Source: Hygrocybe punicea
Taxonomy: Eukaryota > Basidiomycota > Agaricomycetes > Agaricales > Hygrophoraceae
DNA: 64,000 bases
Direction of reading: 5' to 3'
Assembly: GCA_963556145.1 (NCBI GenBank)
Contig: OY744469.1
Coordinates: forward strand, 4,250,767-4,314,766
Shown: in pieces, positions 21,176 to 29,647 of the stretch
Layout of the letters: every line of letters begins with the position of its first letter
Numbering within the stretch: position 1 is the stretch's first letter
Made by a program: the position numbers and the translations under genes
The notes under the pieces: model-generated
The model's input: the letters and a program-made list of their open reading frames with translations, nothing else
Told to the model about the DNA's origin: nothing
Database searches by the model: none

Positions 21176-23431
21176 ATGACTTCGACCTCTGGATCCTCGA
21201 CCGCTCCCCACGTCACCGCTCCCCATGTTACTCCACGACAAATGCCCGCTCGCGGTCACTCCACGGCCCCGACCTTCGACGGGAACCCGCTCAATTTAAA
21301 CCGTTTCTTCGAAGAAGTCGAGATACTTGCTGCCGATGCCGCTCTCGACGACGCAGGACGCATTAAGCATAGTCTGCGCTACGCGTCGCTTAGCGACTAC
21401 GAGCTTTGGGCAAGTTTACCTAGCGCGACCGGCGTCGATTATGCCGCATTCAAGAAGAGCGTACTCGTGCTATACCCGGGCACGGAAGACGATCACCGGT
21501 ACACTATGGCGGATCTCGACCGTCTTACGCACACCCAAACCGCTTACGGTATCCGTACCCGCGCCGAACTTGGCGAATATTACCGCGAGTTCATCCGGAT
21601 CTCGGGATTCCTCTTAGACAAGGGTCGAATCTCTCCCCGAGAACGCAACATCGCGTACGAGAACGGCTTCCATGTCGAGCTTAAAAAGGACATCAAAACC
21701 CGTCTGCAGTACCAAAAGCCGAACCATTTCCATAGCGACCCTTACGACTTCCAGGACTTCCACAATTGCGCCCACTTCCTGCTGGCCGGAACCGCGGCCG
21801 AACCGTCCACCGTCTCTCGTCTTTCGTCAACGTCGCCTGCCGCCATCCGGTACTCGACTCCAATGGAACCCGCCACCCGCTACCCGCCACCCGCTCGCTA
21901 TGACCCGGTCATTCCTAAAGCGGAACCGGTCGAACCTAACGTATCCGACCTATTTCGTCTCGTTTCGCAACAACTCGCCGTCCTCACGCAAGCCCTCACC
22001 GAACGCAACAACCCCCCAAAGCCGTGTGCAAATAGGGCTGAGCCGACCACCGCGGGACAGGGTTTCACCAATTTCAACTGCCTCTTTTGCGACGACCCGT
22101 TCCATCGTATACGCGATTGTCCTATTTGCGAGCAGTACACTCGAGACGGGATATGCCGCAAGAACGAGCACGGCCGCATCGTGTTGCCTAACGGAATGTA
22201 TCTTCCAAAGGCTATCGTCGGCAAAAATATGAGGGAACGCTTCGACGCGTGGCACGCACAGAACCCCGGCAACCGCGCTCCCCCTGCCCGCAACCCCACA
22301 GAACCGTTCCAACGCGACCCGCCGCCTCATGTCAAAACTAACTTCGTCTCCGCCGTCGAAGTACCCACCTACGAACCAGAGGTCACCACCGAATACGCCG
22401 ACATCTTTCAGTCCACGACGTCCGACATCGACGACGACAACGAACAAATTAAGGTTCTGGAAGCCGAAGTGCAGCGGCTTCGTAAACGGGTTAGATTCGA
22501 CGGTGTAGAGATCCCATCAAAGGCGAAAGGCAAGTCTAGAGAAACGTTTCCCAATTTGCCCACCACTTCCACGTCTGTCCCCGCCGCGAAACCCGCCGAG
22601 AAAACGGCCAGACCTATCAACGAGCAGCCGATCACCATAGTCCCCCCTTCGAACACGCGGCCGACCGAGCCGACCGCCCTTGTACCGCGCACTCCCCAGA
22701 ACCTTCCCACTTCGCACCCCCAATACCGCTACCAAGCCCCCATCGAAGATCCCGGTATCGCCAAATCCGTCATCGACCGCGCGCTCGATTCTCAAGTCTG
22801 CATTTCGCAGCGAGAGCTTTTAGCCATGTCGTCCGACGCCCGCCGTCACATGAAGGACCTCACTACGTCGAAAAAGGTCACTGCCGAGAGTAACAACGTC
22901 GAGGTCTTCCACTTTCACGCACCCGAAATCCCCACTCGCGCCTGTCAACACTGTCAGGAAAACGTCCCGCTCGTCGTCGGCCGCGACTCAGTCCCTCTCC
23001 GTGCGGTCTACCCGCTCATCAACGGCAAATTCGTATTCGAGTGCGTCCTCGACAACGGTTCCATGATCATCGGCATGCGGCGCGATATTTGGGAGAAACT
23101 CGGTTACGGCCTCCAAAATATGAAGATGCGGATGCAGTCGGCAAATAAAAGCGATAACGACACCCTCGGCCGGATCGCCAACCTAAAATTCACTTTTGGC
23201 GACGTCGATCTTTTCCTCCAAGTCCAAGTCGTCGACGACGCCCCCTACGAGATCCTCATCGGCCGCCCGTTCTTCACGCTTTCCGAGGCCCTTACGAAGG
23301 ATTATAAAAACGGAGAACAACAGGTCACGATCACGGATCCAAACACCGGCGCCGTCGTCACCTTGCCCACCATCGAGCACAACCAAAAGAACCGACGAGA
23401 GCGGTCCGACACCGGAAAGCCGGATTTTTAG
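21176..23431 (+). CDS. Gag with C-terminal aspartic protease
   Basis: From the first ATG the protein is 751 residues. It has a Ser/Thr/Pro-rich start, then a capsid-like helical region (residues about 35-200). A CCHC-type knuckle follows (FCDDPFHRIRDCPIC, about 22087-22128), then a low-complexity linker. A retropepsin-like domain carries DNGS at 23051-23062 in place of the usual DTGS/DSGS, with a downstream ILIGRPFF flap-like segment. The frame is also open for 174 codons upstream of the ATG, back to a TAG at 20651-20653, with protein-like Ser/Thr/Pro sequence that the 44-kb relative keeps. A non-ATG start is therefore possible. Ends at TAG 23429-23431, next to a run of five T. Confidence 0.88.
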   Translation: MTSTSGSSTAPHVTAPHVTPRQMPARGHSTAPTFDGNPLNLNRFFEEVEILAADAALDDAGRIKHSLRYASLSDYELWASLPSATGVDYAAFKKSVLVLYPGTEDDHRYTMADLDRLTHTQTAYGIRTRAELGEYYREFIRISGFLLDKGRISPRERNIAYENGFHVELKKDIKTRLQYQKPNHFHSDPYDFQDFHNCAHFLLAGTAAEPSTVSRLSSTSPAAIRYSTPMEPATRYPPPARYDPVIPKAEPVEPNVSDLFRLVSQQLAVLTQALTERNNPPKPCANRAEPTTAGQGFTNFNCLFCDDPFHRIRDCPICEQYTRDGICRKNEHGRIVLPNGMYLPKAIVGKNMRERFDAWHAQNPGNRAPPARNPTEPFQRDPPPHVKTNFVSAVEVPTYEPEVTTEYADIFQSTTSDIDDDNEQIKVLEAEVQRLRKRVRFDGVEIPSKAKGKSRETFPNLPTTSTSVPAAKPAEKTARPINEQPITIVPPSNTRPTEPTALVPRTPQNLPTSHPQYRYQAPIEDPGIAKSVIDRALDSQVCISQRELLAMSSDARRHMKDLTTSKKVTAESNNVEVFHFHAPEIPTRACQHCQENVPLVVGRDSVPLRAVYPLINGKFVFECVLDNGSMIIGMRRDIWEKLGYGLQNMKMRMQSANKSDNDTLGRIANLKFTFGDVDLFLQVQVVDDAPYEILIGRPFFTLSEALTKDYKNGEQQVTITDPNTGAVVTLPTIEHNQKNRRERSDTGKPDF
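23425..23431 (+). promoter_or_regulatory. Candidate -1 frameshift site at the gag stop
   Basis: gag ends GAT TTT TAG. Slipping back one base on TTTTT (23425-23429) converts TAG into TTA and enters the pol frame, which is open from here. No downstream pseudoknot was looked for in detail. Pol has no well-placed ATG at its start, which supports expression by frameshifting. Confidence 0.5.
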
Positions 23432-26400
23432 AAGTCGAGGACCCGGAGATACCTCTCGGGAAGGACGCACCGGGAGATGAGAAGCCGCCACTCGAAAGCG
23501 ACCACACCTATACCACGAACTATGCTTCCCTTTTGCCGTTTCCCCTAGAAGAGGACTTATGTTTTTCTATCGATTTAGATTTCTCTTCGTCTCAGCCTCA
23601 GACTGCCGCCCAGTACGTTTCATTGTTGACCGATGTACAAAATCAGCTACGTACTACCGATACCCTTCCTTCGTCTTGTTCCGTCTCCGCTCCTGCGTCA
23701 CATATTTCCTCTTCGAATATTTGTAACAAAGCCTCTACTGAACACGCTACTTATATCTCGTATACCACCCCCCCTACCAGGGACCTAAAAGGAGTCGTTA
23801 CCAAGAAAAAGTATAAGAAGGTAGCCGATCGTATCCGCCCAATTTCTACCACTCTCCCCGACGAATACCGCATCATACGCGAGATCACCGGCGACCCGCT
23901 AGCCGATTTACCCACGCTCCCGACTCACCCGCCCGACTTTACACCCGGCACCCGCTATACCCAGGAACGACACGACGCGATGCCGATGAACCCGGATGGA
24001 TTCCTTTGGCCTGAGGAAGAAAAACTCGGCCACCATATCATCAAAACGCAAGAAGCCGCCTTCGCCTGGAACGAATCCGAGAAAGGCCAGTTCAATACGG
24101 ACTACTTCCCGCCGATCCACATTCCCACCGTACCGCACGACCCGTGGGTCCATCGCAATATCCCAATCCCACCCGGCATCCTTAACGAAGTCATCGGCAT
24201 CATCAAAGACAAATTTAACGCCGGTACCTATGAACCCTCGAATTCGTCATATCGCTCCCGCTGGTTTTGCGTTTTGAAAAAGGACGGGAAGTCTCTTCGA
24301 ATCGTCCACGATCTACAGCCGCTTAACGCCGTCACTATCCGCGATCCCGCCGTACCGCCCATGACCGAGCACTTGGCCGAGGCCTTTGGCGGCCACTCTT
24401 GCTACGCTTCCTTCGACCTCTTCGTCTCTTTCGACCAACGCCTCGTCCACCCCTCGTCTCGTGACTATATGACCTTTCAGTCTCCACTCGGAACGCTTCG
24501 ACTTACGCGGATTGCTATGGGATACACAAATTCCCCGCAGATCTTACACGGTGACTCTACGTACATCCTCCGTGACGAAATCCCTCATCTTGCCGTTCCG
24601 TATATGGACGATATTCCCGTCAAAGGGCCTCCAACCCGCTACGAGCAACCCGACGGTACCTACGAGACTATACCCGAGAACCCGGCAATCCGACGTTTCA
24701 TTTGGGAACACTTCCAAGGTGTCAACCGCGTCATCCAGCGTTTCCGCTATGTCGGCGGTACCTTCAACGGCAAAAAACTCGAGTTGTGTCGACCCTCAGT
24801 CATCGTTGTTGGCCACCGATGCACATACGAAGGAAGAGTAGCCGACGACTCCAAAGTACAGAAGATTCGCGATTGGCCACTGCCGACCAACCTCACCGAA
24901 GTTCGCGCCTTTCTTGGCATCTGCGGCGTCTTGCGTATTTTTATCAAGGACTTCTCGCTTCACTCCCGACCCCTCGTCCGCCTTACCCGCAAAGGTATAC
25001 CCTTCGAATTTGGTGAAGAAGAAGAGACCGCCGTCGACTACCTCAAAAACGCCGTCATTACGTCGCCAGCGCTGCGCGCTATCGACTACACGCGTGAATG
25101 GGAAGTGATTCTCGCCGTCGATTCATCCGTTCTTGGAGTCGGCTTCGTTCTTATGCAAATCCGCGCCGACGGAAAGCGCTATCCGAATCGCTTTGGTTCA
25201 ATATCGTGGAACGAACGCGAAGCCCGATACTCCCAGTCCAAGCTCGAACTCTACGGCCTCTTCAGGGCCCTCCGCGCCTATCGGATTTTCATTATCGGCG
25301 TCCGCAACCTCACCGTTGAAGTCGACGCGAAGTACATAAAAGGGATGCTCAACAACCCCGACATTCAGCCCAATGCAACGATCAACCGATGGATAGCCGG
25401 CGTGCTCTTATTTGACTTTAGACTCGTTCACGTACCCGCTTCCGCACACGGTGCACCCGACGGACTCTCCCGACGTCCCCGCGCTGCAGAAGACCCCGAG
25501 GAGATCAACGATTCCGACGATTGGCTCGACCACTCCTACGGTTTCTTTATGGAAGTCGTCAACTACCGACCCGTTCCCATACCGTCTAAGCCGATTGCCG
25601 TATGCGGCCGCTGCCGTGCCACAGCCGACCGACTCCAAGAATTACCCGCCGTCCTCGTCTACACAAATCAGGAAGCCGTATCTGACATACCGCGATCCGA
25701 TAAAGCCCGCGCGGCCGACGCTCGTCTTGCCCTCGTGGAGACTTGGTTACGAGATCTAACCCGACCCGCGAACTTCACGGACGAAGAATACCGTCTGTTC
25801 CTACGATACGCCCTTGAATTCTTCGTCACCGATAACAAGCTTTGGCGCAAAGACCGTCACGGAAAACACAAACTCGTCATACCGCCCGACCGCCGGCTTC
25901 AGTTACTCAAAGACGCTCACGACTCTCTCGGCCATAAAGGTATATTCTCCGTCCGCGCTCGGCTACTCGATCGTTTCTGGTGGCCGCACCTCGACCACGA
26001 CGTTAAGTGGTACGTCCAGTCTTGCCATCAGTGCCAAGTACGGCAAATGCGTTATCATCACATTCCGCCCACCGTCGCTACACCGGCCTCACTATTTCGT
26101 AAAGCGTATGTCGACACAATGTTTATGCCACGATCCGGCGGCTATCGATACATCGTCCAAGCCCGTTGCTCCCTGTCCGCTTACCCTGAGTTCCGCATGT
26201 TACGCCGCGAGACCGGCTCCACCATCGGCACGTTTTTGTTCGAAGACATCTTATGCCGTTGGGGCGCTCTCGAAGAAATCGTCACCGACAACGGCAAGCC
26301 GTTCGTAGAAGCGCTCGACTATCTCGCCTCCCGCTACGGTATCCGCCACATCCGCATTTCGCCCTATAACTCACAAGCGAACGGACCCGTTGAGCGTCGC

Positions 26401-27081
26401 CACCTAGATGTCCGGGAGGCCATTATGAAAAGTTGTGACGGAGATGAAAAGAAATGGCACACCGTAACCCACTCCGTATTTTGGGCCGAACGGGTCACGA
26501 CACACAAAAGCCTCGGATACTCGTCCTACTACATCGCACACGGAGTAGAACCGCTGTTTCCATTCGATTTTGCCGAAGCTACGTACATGGTTCCGACGCA
26601 AGATACGATGTCTACGACCGACCTTATAGTCATCCGCGCCCGACAACTTCGTAAACGAGAAGCCGACCTCGATCGGGTCAAAGAAAAGCTTACCAAATCT
26701 CGGCTCGCGTCCGCCCGGCAATTTGAGCAGAAATACGCCAACACGATCAAAGTTTACGACTTCGAACCCGGTAACCTCGTTCTCGTCCGAAATTCACGTA
26801 TCGAAATGTCTCTCGATCGTAAAGCAAAACCGCGGTACTTTGGACCCATGGTTGTCGTCAGGAAAACAGAAGGCGGATCCTACATACTCGCCGAACTCGA
26901 CGGTGCGGTTTCTAAATCTCGATTTGCCGCTTTCCGAGTCGTACCCTACCACGCCCGCTCAAAAATATCGATACCGTTGGACGACTTCTTACAATACCCC
27001 GATGCCGACGATACCGATTCAAACGATCTTGATGATCCGACGTACCCGCCCTCCATAGACTCCTCACCCGACGACGATTAA
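23428..27081 (+). CDS. Pol: reverse transcriptase, RNase H, integrase
   Basis: The frame runs 1217 codons without a stop. After a linker, reverse transcriptase spans about 23930-24900 with YMDD at 24601-24612 and an upstream LKKDGKSLRIVHDLQPLN segment. RNase H follows (AVDSSVLGVGFVL, about 25115; SQSKLELYGLF, about 25230). The integrase has an H/H/C/C zinc region (HDSLGHKG ... SCHQCQ, about 25917-26040) and the catalytic triad in VDTMF (about 26110), TDNGKPF (about 26284) and NGPVERRH (about 26380). A GPF/Y-like module (RYFGPMVVVRKTEGGSYIL) precedes an acidic tail. No chromodomain. All catalytic residues I can check are present. The order identifies Ty3/gypsy and excludes copia. Confidence 0.93.
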   Translation, partial: LEVEDPEIPLGKDAPGDEKPPLESDHTYTTNYASLLPFPLEEDLCFSIDLDFSSSQPQTAAQYVSLLTDVQNQLRTTDTLPSSCSVSAPASHISSSNICNKASTEHATYISYTTPPTRDLKGVVTKKKYKKVADRIRPISTTLPDEYRIIREITGDPLADLPTLPTHPPDFTPGTRYTQERHDAMPMNPDGFLWPEEEKLGHHIIKTQEAAFAWNESEKGQFNTDYFPPIHIPTVPHDPWVHRNIPIPPGILNEVIGIIKDKFNAGTYEPSNSSYRSRWFCVLKKDGKSLRIVHDLQPLNAVTIRDPAVPPMTEHLAEAFGGHSCYASFDLFVSFDQRLVHPSSRDYMTFQSPLGTLRLTRIAMGYTNSPQILHGDSTYILRDEIPHLAVPYMDDIPVKGPPTRYEQPDGTYETIPENPAIRRFIWEHFQGVNRVIQRFRYVGGTFNGKKLELCRPSVIVVGHRCTYEGRVADDSKVQKIRDWPLPTNLTEVRAFLGICGVLRIFIKDFSLHSRPLVRLTRKGIPFEFGEEEETAVDYLKNAVITSPALRAIDYTREWEVILAVDSSVLGVGFVLMQIRADGKRYPNRFGSISWNEREARYSQSKLELYGLFRALRAYRIFIIGVRNLTVEVDAKYIKGMLNNPDIQPNATINRWIAGVLLFDFRLVHVPASAHGAPDGLSRRPRAAEDPEEINDSDDWLDHSYGFFMEVVNYRPVPIPSKPIAVCGRCRATADRLQELPAVLVYTNQEAVSDIPRSDKARAADARLALVETWLRDLTRPANFTDEEYRLFLRYALEFFVTDNKLWRKDRHGKHKLVIPPDRRLQLLKDAHDSLGHKGIFSVRARLLDRFWWPHLDHDVKWYVQSCHQCQVRQMRYHHIPPTVATPASLFRKAYVDTMFMPRSGGYRYIVQARCSLSAYPEFRMLRRETGSTIGTFLFEDILCRWGALEEIVTDNGKPFVEALDYLASRYGIRHIRISPYNSQANGPVERRHLDVREAIMKSCDGDEKKWHTVTHSVFWAERVTTHKSLGYSSYYIAHGVEPLFPFDFAEATYMVPTQDTMSTTDLIVIRARQLRKREADLDRVKEKLTKSRLASARQFEQKYANTIKVYDFEPGNLVLVRNSRIEMSLDRKAKPRYFGPMVVVRKTEGGSYILAELDGAVSKSRFAAFRVVPYHARSKISIPLDDFLQYPDADDTDSNDLDDPTYPPSIDSSPDDD

Positions 27082-27290
27082 GCATTTCATTTATATTCTG
27101 TCCACGTTATACCCCCATTTTATTTAGTTCCTCTTAGTTTTCCAACGATATGACGAATGATGCGAATAGTCCTATGTCTTCGGGAGCCGATCGGCTTTCC
27201 TTAGCTGGGTGAACAAGCTGACACGTCTTTTATATATACACGATATATTTTTTTTATATATACAACGGGCTCGTTATTTTTATATATATT
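27082..27290. other. AT-rich spacer between pol and the antisense gene
   Basis: Contains runs of TTTTATATATA at 27230-27290. It could hold convergent 3' ends for the sense and antisense transcripts. Confidence 0.4.
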
Positions 27291-28678
27291 TTACAGGCGG
27301 CCGGTCTCGTAATCCCGCTTCAGCATCGCCAACCTTGAGGTCGACCGTTCGAGATCGACGCGAAGCCGCTGGAACTCTTGACCGAAGTGGACGAGGTGAC
27401 GGTTGACGTTGGTGCCTAGGGCTCCCAGCTCCTCCGTAAGGACCGCTAGCCGCGCCGACACTTGCTCGTAATTCTCCATCGTCAAAACGAACGGGTTCGC
27501 TGTCGAGGCCGTCCTAAGCCTTTTCGTCGGCCGCTCTTCCTCCGACTCCTCCTCGTCTTCGTCATCGTCCTCGACCGACTCCACCTCCTCGACCCGCGGT
27601 TTGCTCGTTGAGGCCCGGGCAGGCCTACTGCGGATGGGTTTTGTCGTGAACGACAGCGGCTTCCTCGTGCCGACCGCGACCTCTTTGCCCTTTCCGGTAT
27701 CCACCTTGCGCCGACCCCCGCCCGTCCGGTGTGTAGCGTTAGTACATCTCTTCTTCAGCCTTCGGCATCGTTCGCACACGTAGCCCGTGACGCCTCGACA
27801 CGCCTCTTGCGCCTTGACGCAGTTGGTGCAGGGTTGTAGGGGAAACGGCCCGGTGAACTGTTACCAGGATCAGTAACTAAAGAACATATGAACCGACACA
27901 AGAACTCACCGTCGTACCAGCCAAGTCTCCGGTCTCTACGCCCGGCGTATCTACGTCGTCTACATCGGCCGGTGTCTCTGGTGCCGGGTCGACGGGGCCT
28001 TCCTCTGGCTCAACTGCGGCTTCCCCTTCCGGAATCGACTCAGTCCTTGGTTCACCCGCGTTTGCTTCAGCTCGCCGTTCTTCGCTGAGCCGCCGCCGAT
28101 ACGCGGCTCCATCCCTTTCAACCCGGTCCGCTTCTTGATTCCAGTGCTGCTCGTGTTGTTCTATTCTAAGCCGCTCTCGCCTTTCCTCTGCCGCCTTTCG
28201 CCTTTTCTCCGCCTCCGCTCGTGCACTTGCCTCTGCCATCCGTTTGGCCTCCTCTTCCCGCGTAGCCGCTTCTTCATCCGCCCGCCGTCTGGCTTCTTCC
28301 TGTTCCTGCCTCTCCCGGTCCGCCGCTTCTTTCAGCCACTCTTCGACATCGTTGGCGTACGATTGGCGGTCGGCCCATAACGGTGGCGTTACTGGCCTCG
28401 TACCACCAGCTCGGAGTTCCGCGACGATTCCATTGTAAGCACGCTGGCGGGACGGCATGAGCTATCTTAGGACACGCGTAGTCAATAAGGAAACTCACCA
28501 GCGCCTTCTTGCGGCCGCTTAACCATTGTTGGGCCATCCCCTCGTTGCCGTCCACCATCGTTACGAGGTCGTCGCTATGAAACACGGTGACCGCGTTGAC
28601 GGCCTCTTCGTAGTCCGCCCGGACATCGGGTTCGATGCTTTCGACGAAAGCGAGGAAGTTGTCGTAGACTTGGGACAT
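27291..28678 (-). CDS. Antisense accessory gene: coiled-coil protein with Zn2Cys6-like cluster
   Basis: ATG at 28678. Three exons (28678-28499, 28461-27910, 27857-27291) are joined by two GT-AG introns of 37 and 52 nt. All junctions are in phase 0, giving 432 residues. Residues about 1-60 are a small acidic domain. Residues 61-170 are Glu/Arg/Ala-rich and probably coiled coil. Residues 254-282 have the spacing C-x2-C-x6-C-x7-C-x2-C-x6-C (PCTNC ... ERCRRLKKRC), matching the fungal Zn(II)2Cys6 binuclear cluster. An acidic tract with a basic TKRLR patch and a second coiled coil follow. It lies inside the retrotransposon, opposite to gag-pol, 170 bp from the 3' LTR. Because introns run antisense, they are kept when the element copies itself. 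Possible roles in DNA binding or self-regulation are inference only. Confidence 0.72.
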
Positions 28679-28848
28679 TGTGAACGTGTGATGGTGTAGA
28701 GGAAAGGTCGGATCAACAACGAGAAAAATTTTCTTTTTTTTACTTTGCCGTTGTTTGGCCGCTCACGTGATTGGCCACATTCGCGACCCGCATTCGGAGA
28801 CCCCATATTCTCGACCACGGATGGTCTCTATTAGAAGACCCAAGGAGA

Positions 28849-29643
28849 TGTAGAGGGTCCTCGACCCTCTGAGGCCGTAACATCGATATCTAGCGAATCC
28901 GCTCGAACCCGACGTCTCTAGCAATCTACGTTCGAACCCGACGCAACCCGACGCAACCCGATGCATACCGACTAGCACGGCCGCTCACGTACCTGGACGG
29001 TCTATCTCCTAAACTCACGGAACTTCAAATATCGAAGATAGATCTCATCGGACTGGGATCCCGACATCGGACTTGCCTTATTCACGCCTAGCGTCTCCCT
29101 TATGGGGATATAGTAAAGTATATTGCATCTTTTACGGTTTTTTATATCTTCCACCCATTTTCCCTGTCATCGTCGCCTCGCAACGCTCTTCCTACTTCCC
29201 CATTTTTATTCTCCTTTGTCTCCTCTCATCGGCCGAGGACTCTCGTCCGAATCTAGGTACACAAATTTGTAGTATAAAAACGGTGCCCAAGCGCCGTCTC
29301 AGAATAAGAAACCAGTTCCCCCATTTCCTCTCTCTGAGAATTAAGTCTCTCAGTAAATTCCATCGCACACATTGCTCGTCGGATTCCTCGACGCCCTCCC
29401 CGTCGCTCTACCGCCTTTATCTCTACGTTACTCGTCACCCGACACCCGACCCGCCGTACCCGACATCGTCGGCTTCGTCGGCTTCGATCGGTCTCGATAG
29501 ATTTCAGTAGTTTACTCGGCGGCCTCTTACTCCTTATATCCTATTATCTTACTGAAGCTTGTTAGACTATTCCTAGTCACTTCTACGCTGACCCCACAGG
29601 CTTAGGATTATTATTCCGCAGCCACCCCGACCTCGCCTTTACA
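28849..29643 (+). repeat. 3' LTR
   Basis: 795 bp, no difference seen from 19835-20629, with the TATA box at the matching place near 29273. The next bases, GCGA, repeat the target. Confidence 0.95.
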
Positions 29644-29647
29644 GCGA

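Larger units (their letters stand above)
19835..29643 (+). mobile_element. Recent Ty3/gypsy retrotransposon nested in the MULE gene
   Basis: Two 795-bp LTRs that look identical by eye flank gag-protease, pol and an antisense gene. The target sequence GCGA (or AGCGA, sharing the terminal A) is present on both sides (19831-19834, 29644-29647). Removing the element and one copy restores an open frame across the MULE FAR1 domain. GC-rich and CpG-rich compared with neighbours. Both coding frames are free of stops, so the copy may be active. No chromodomain is seen. Confidence 0.95.
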
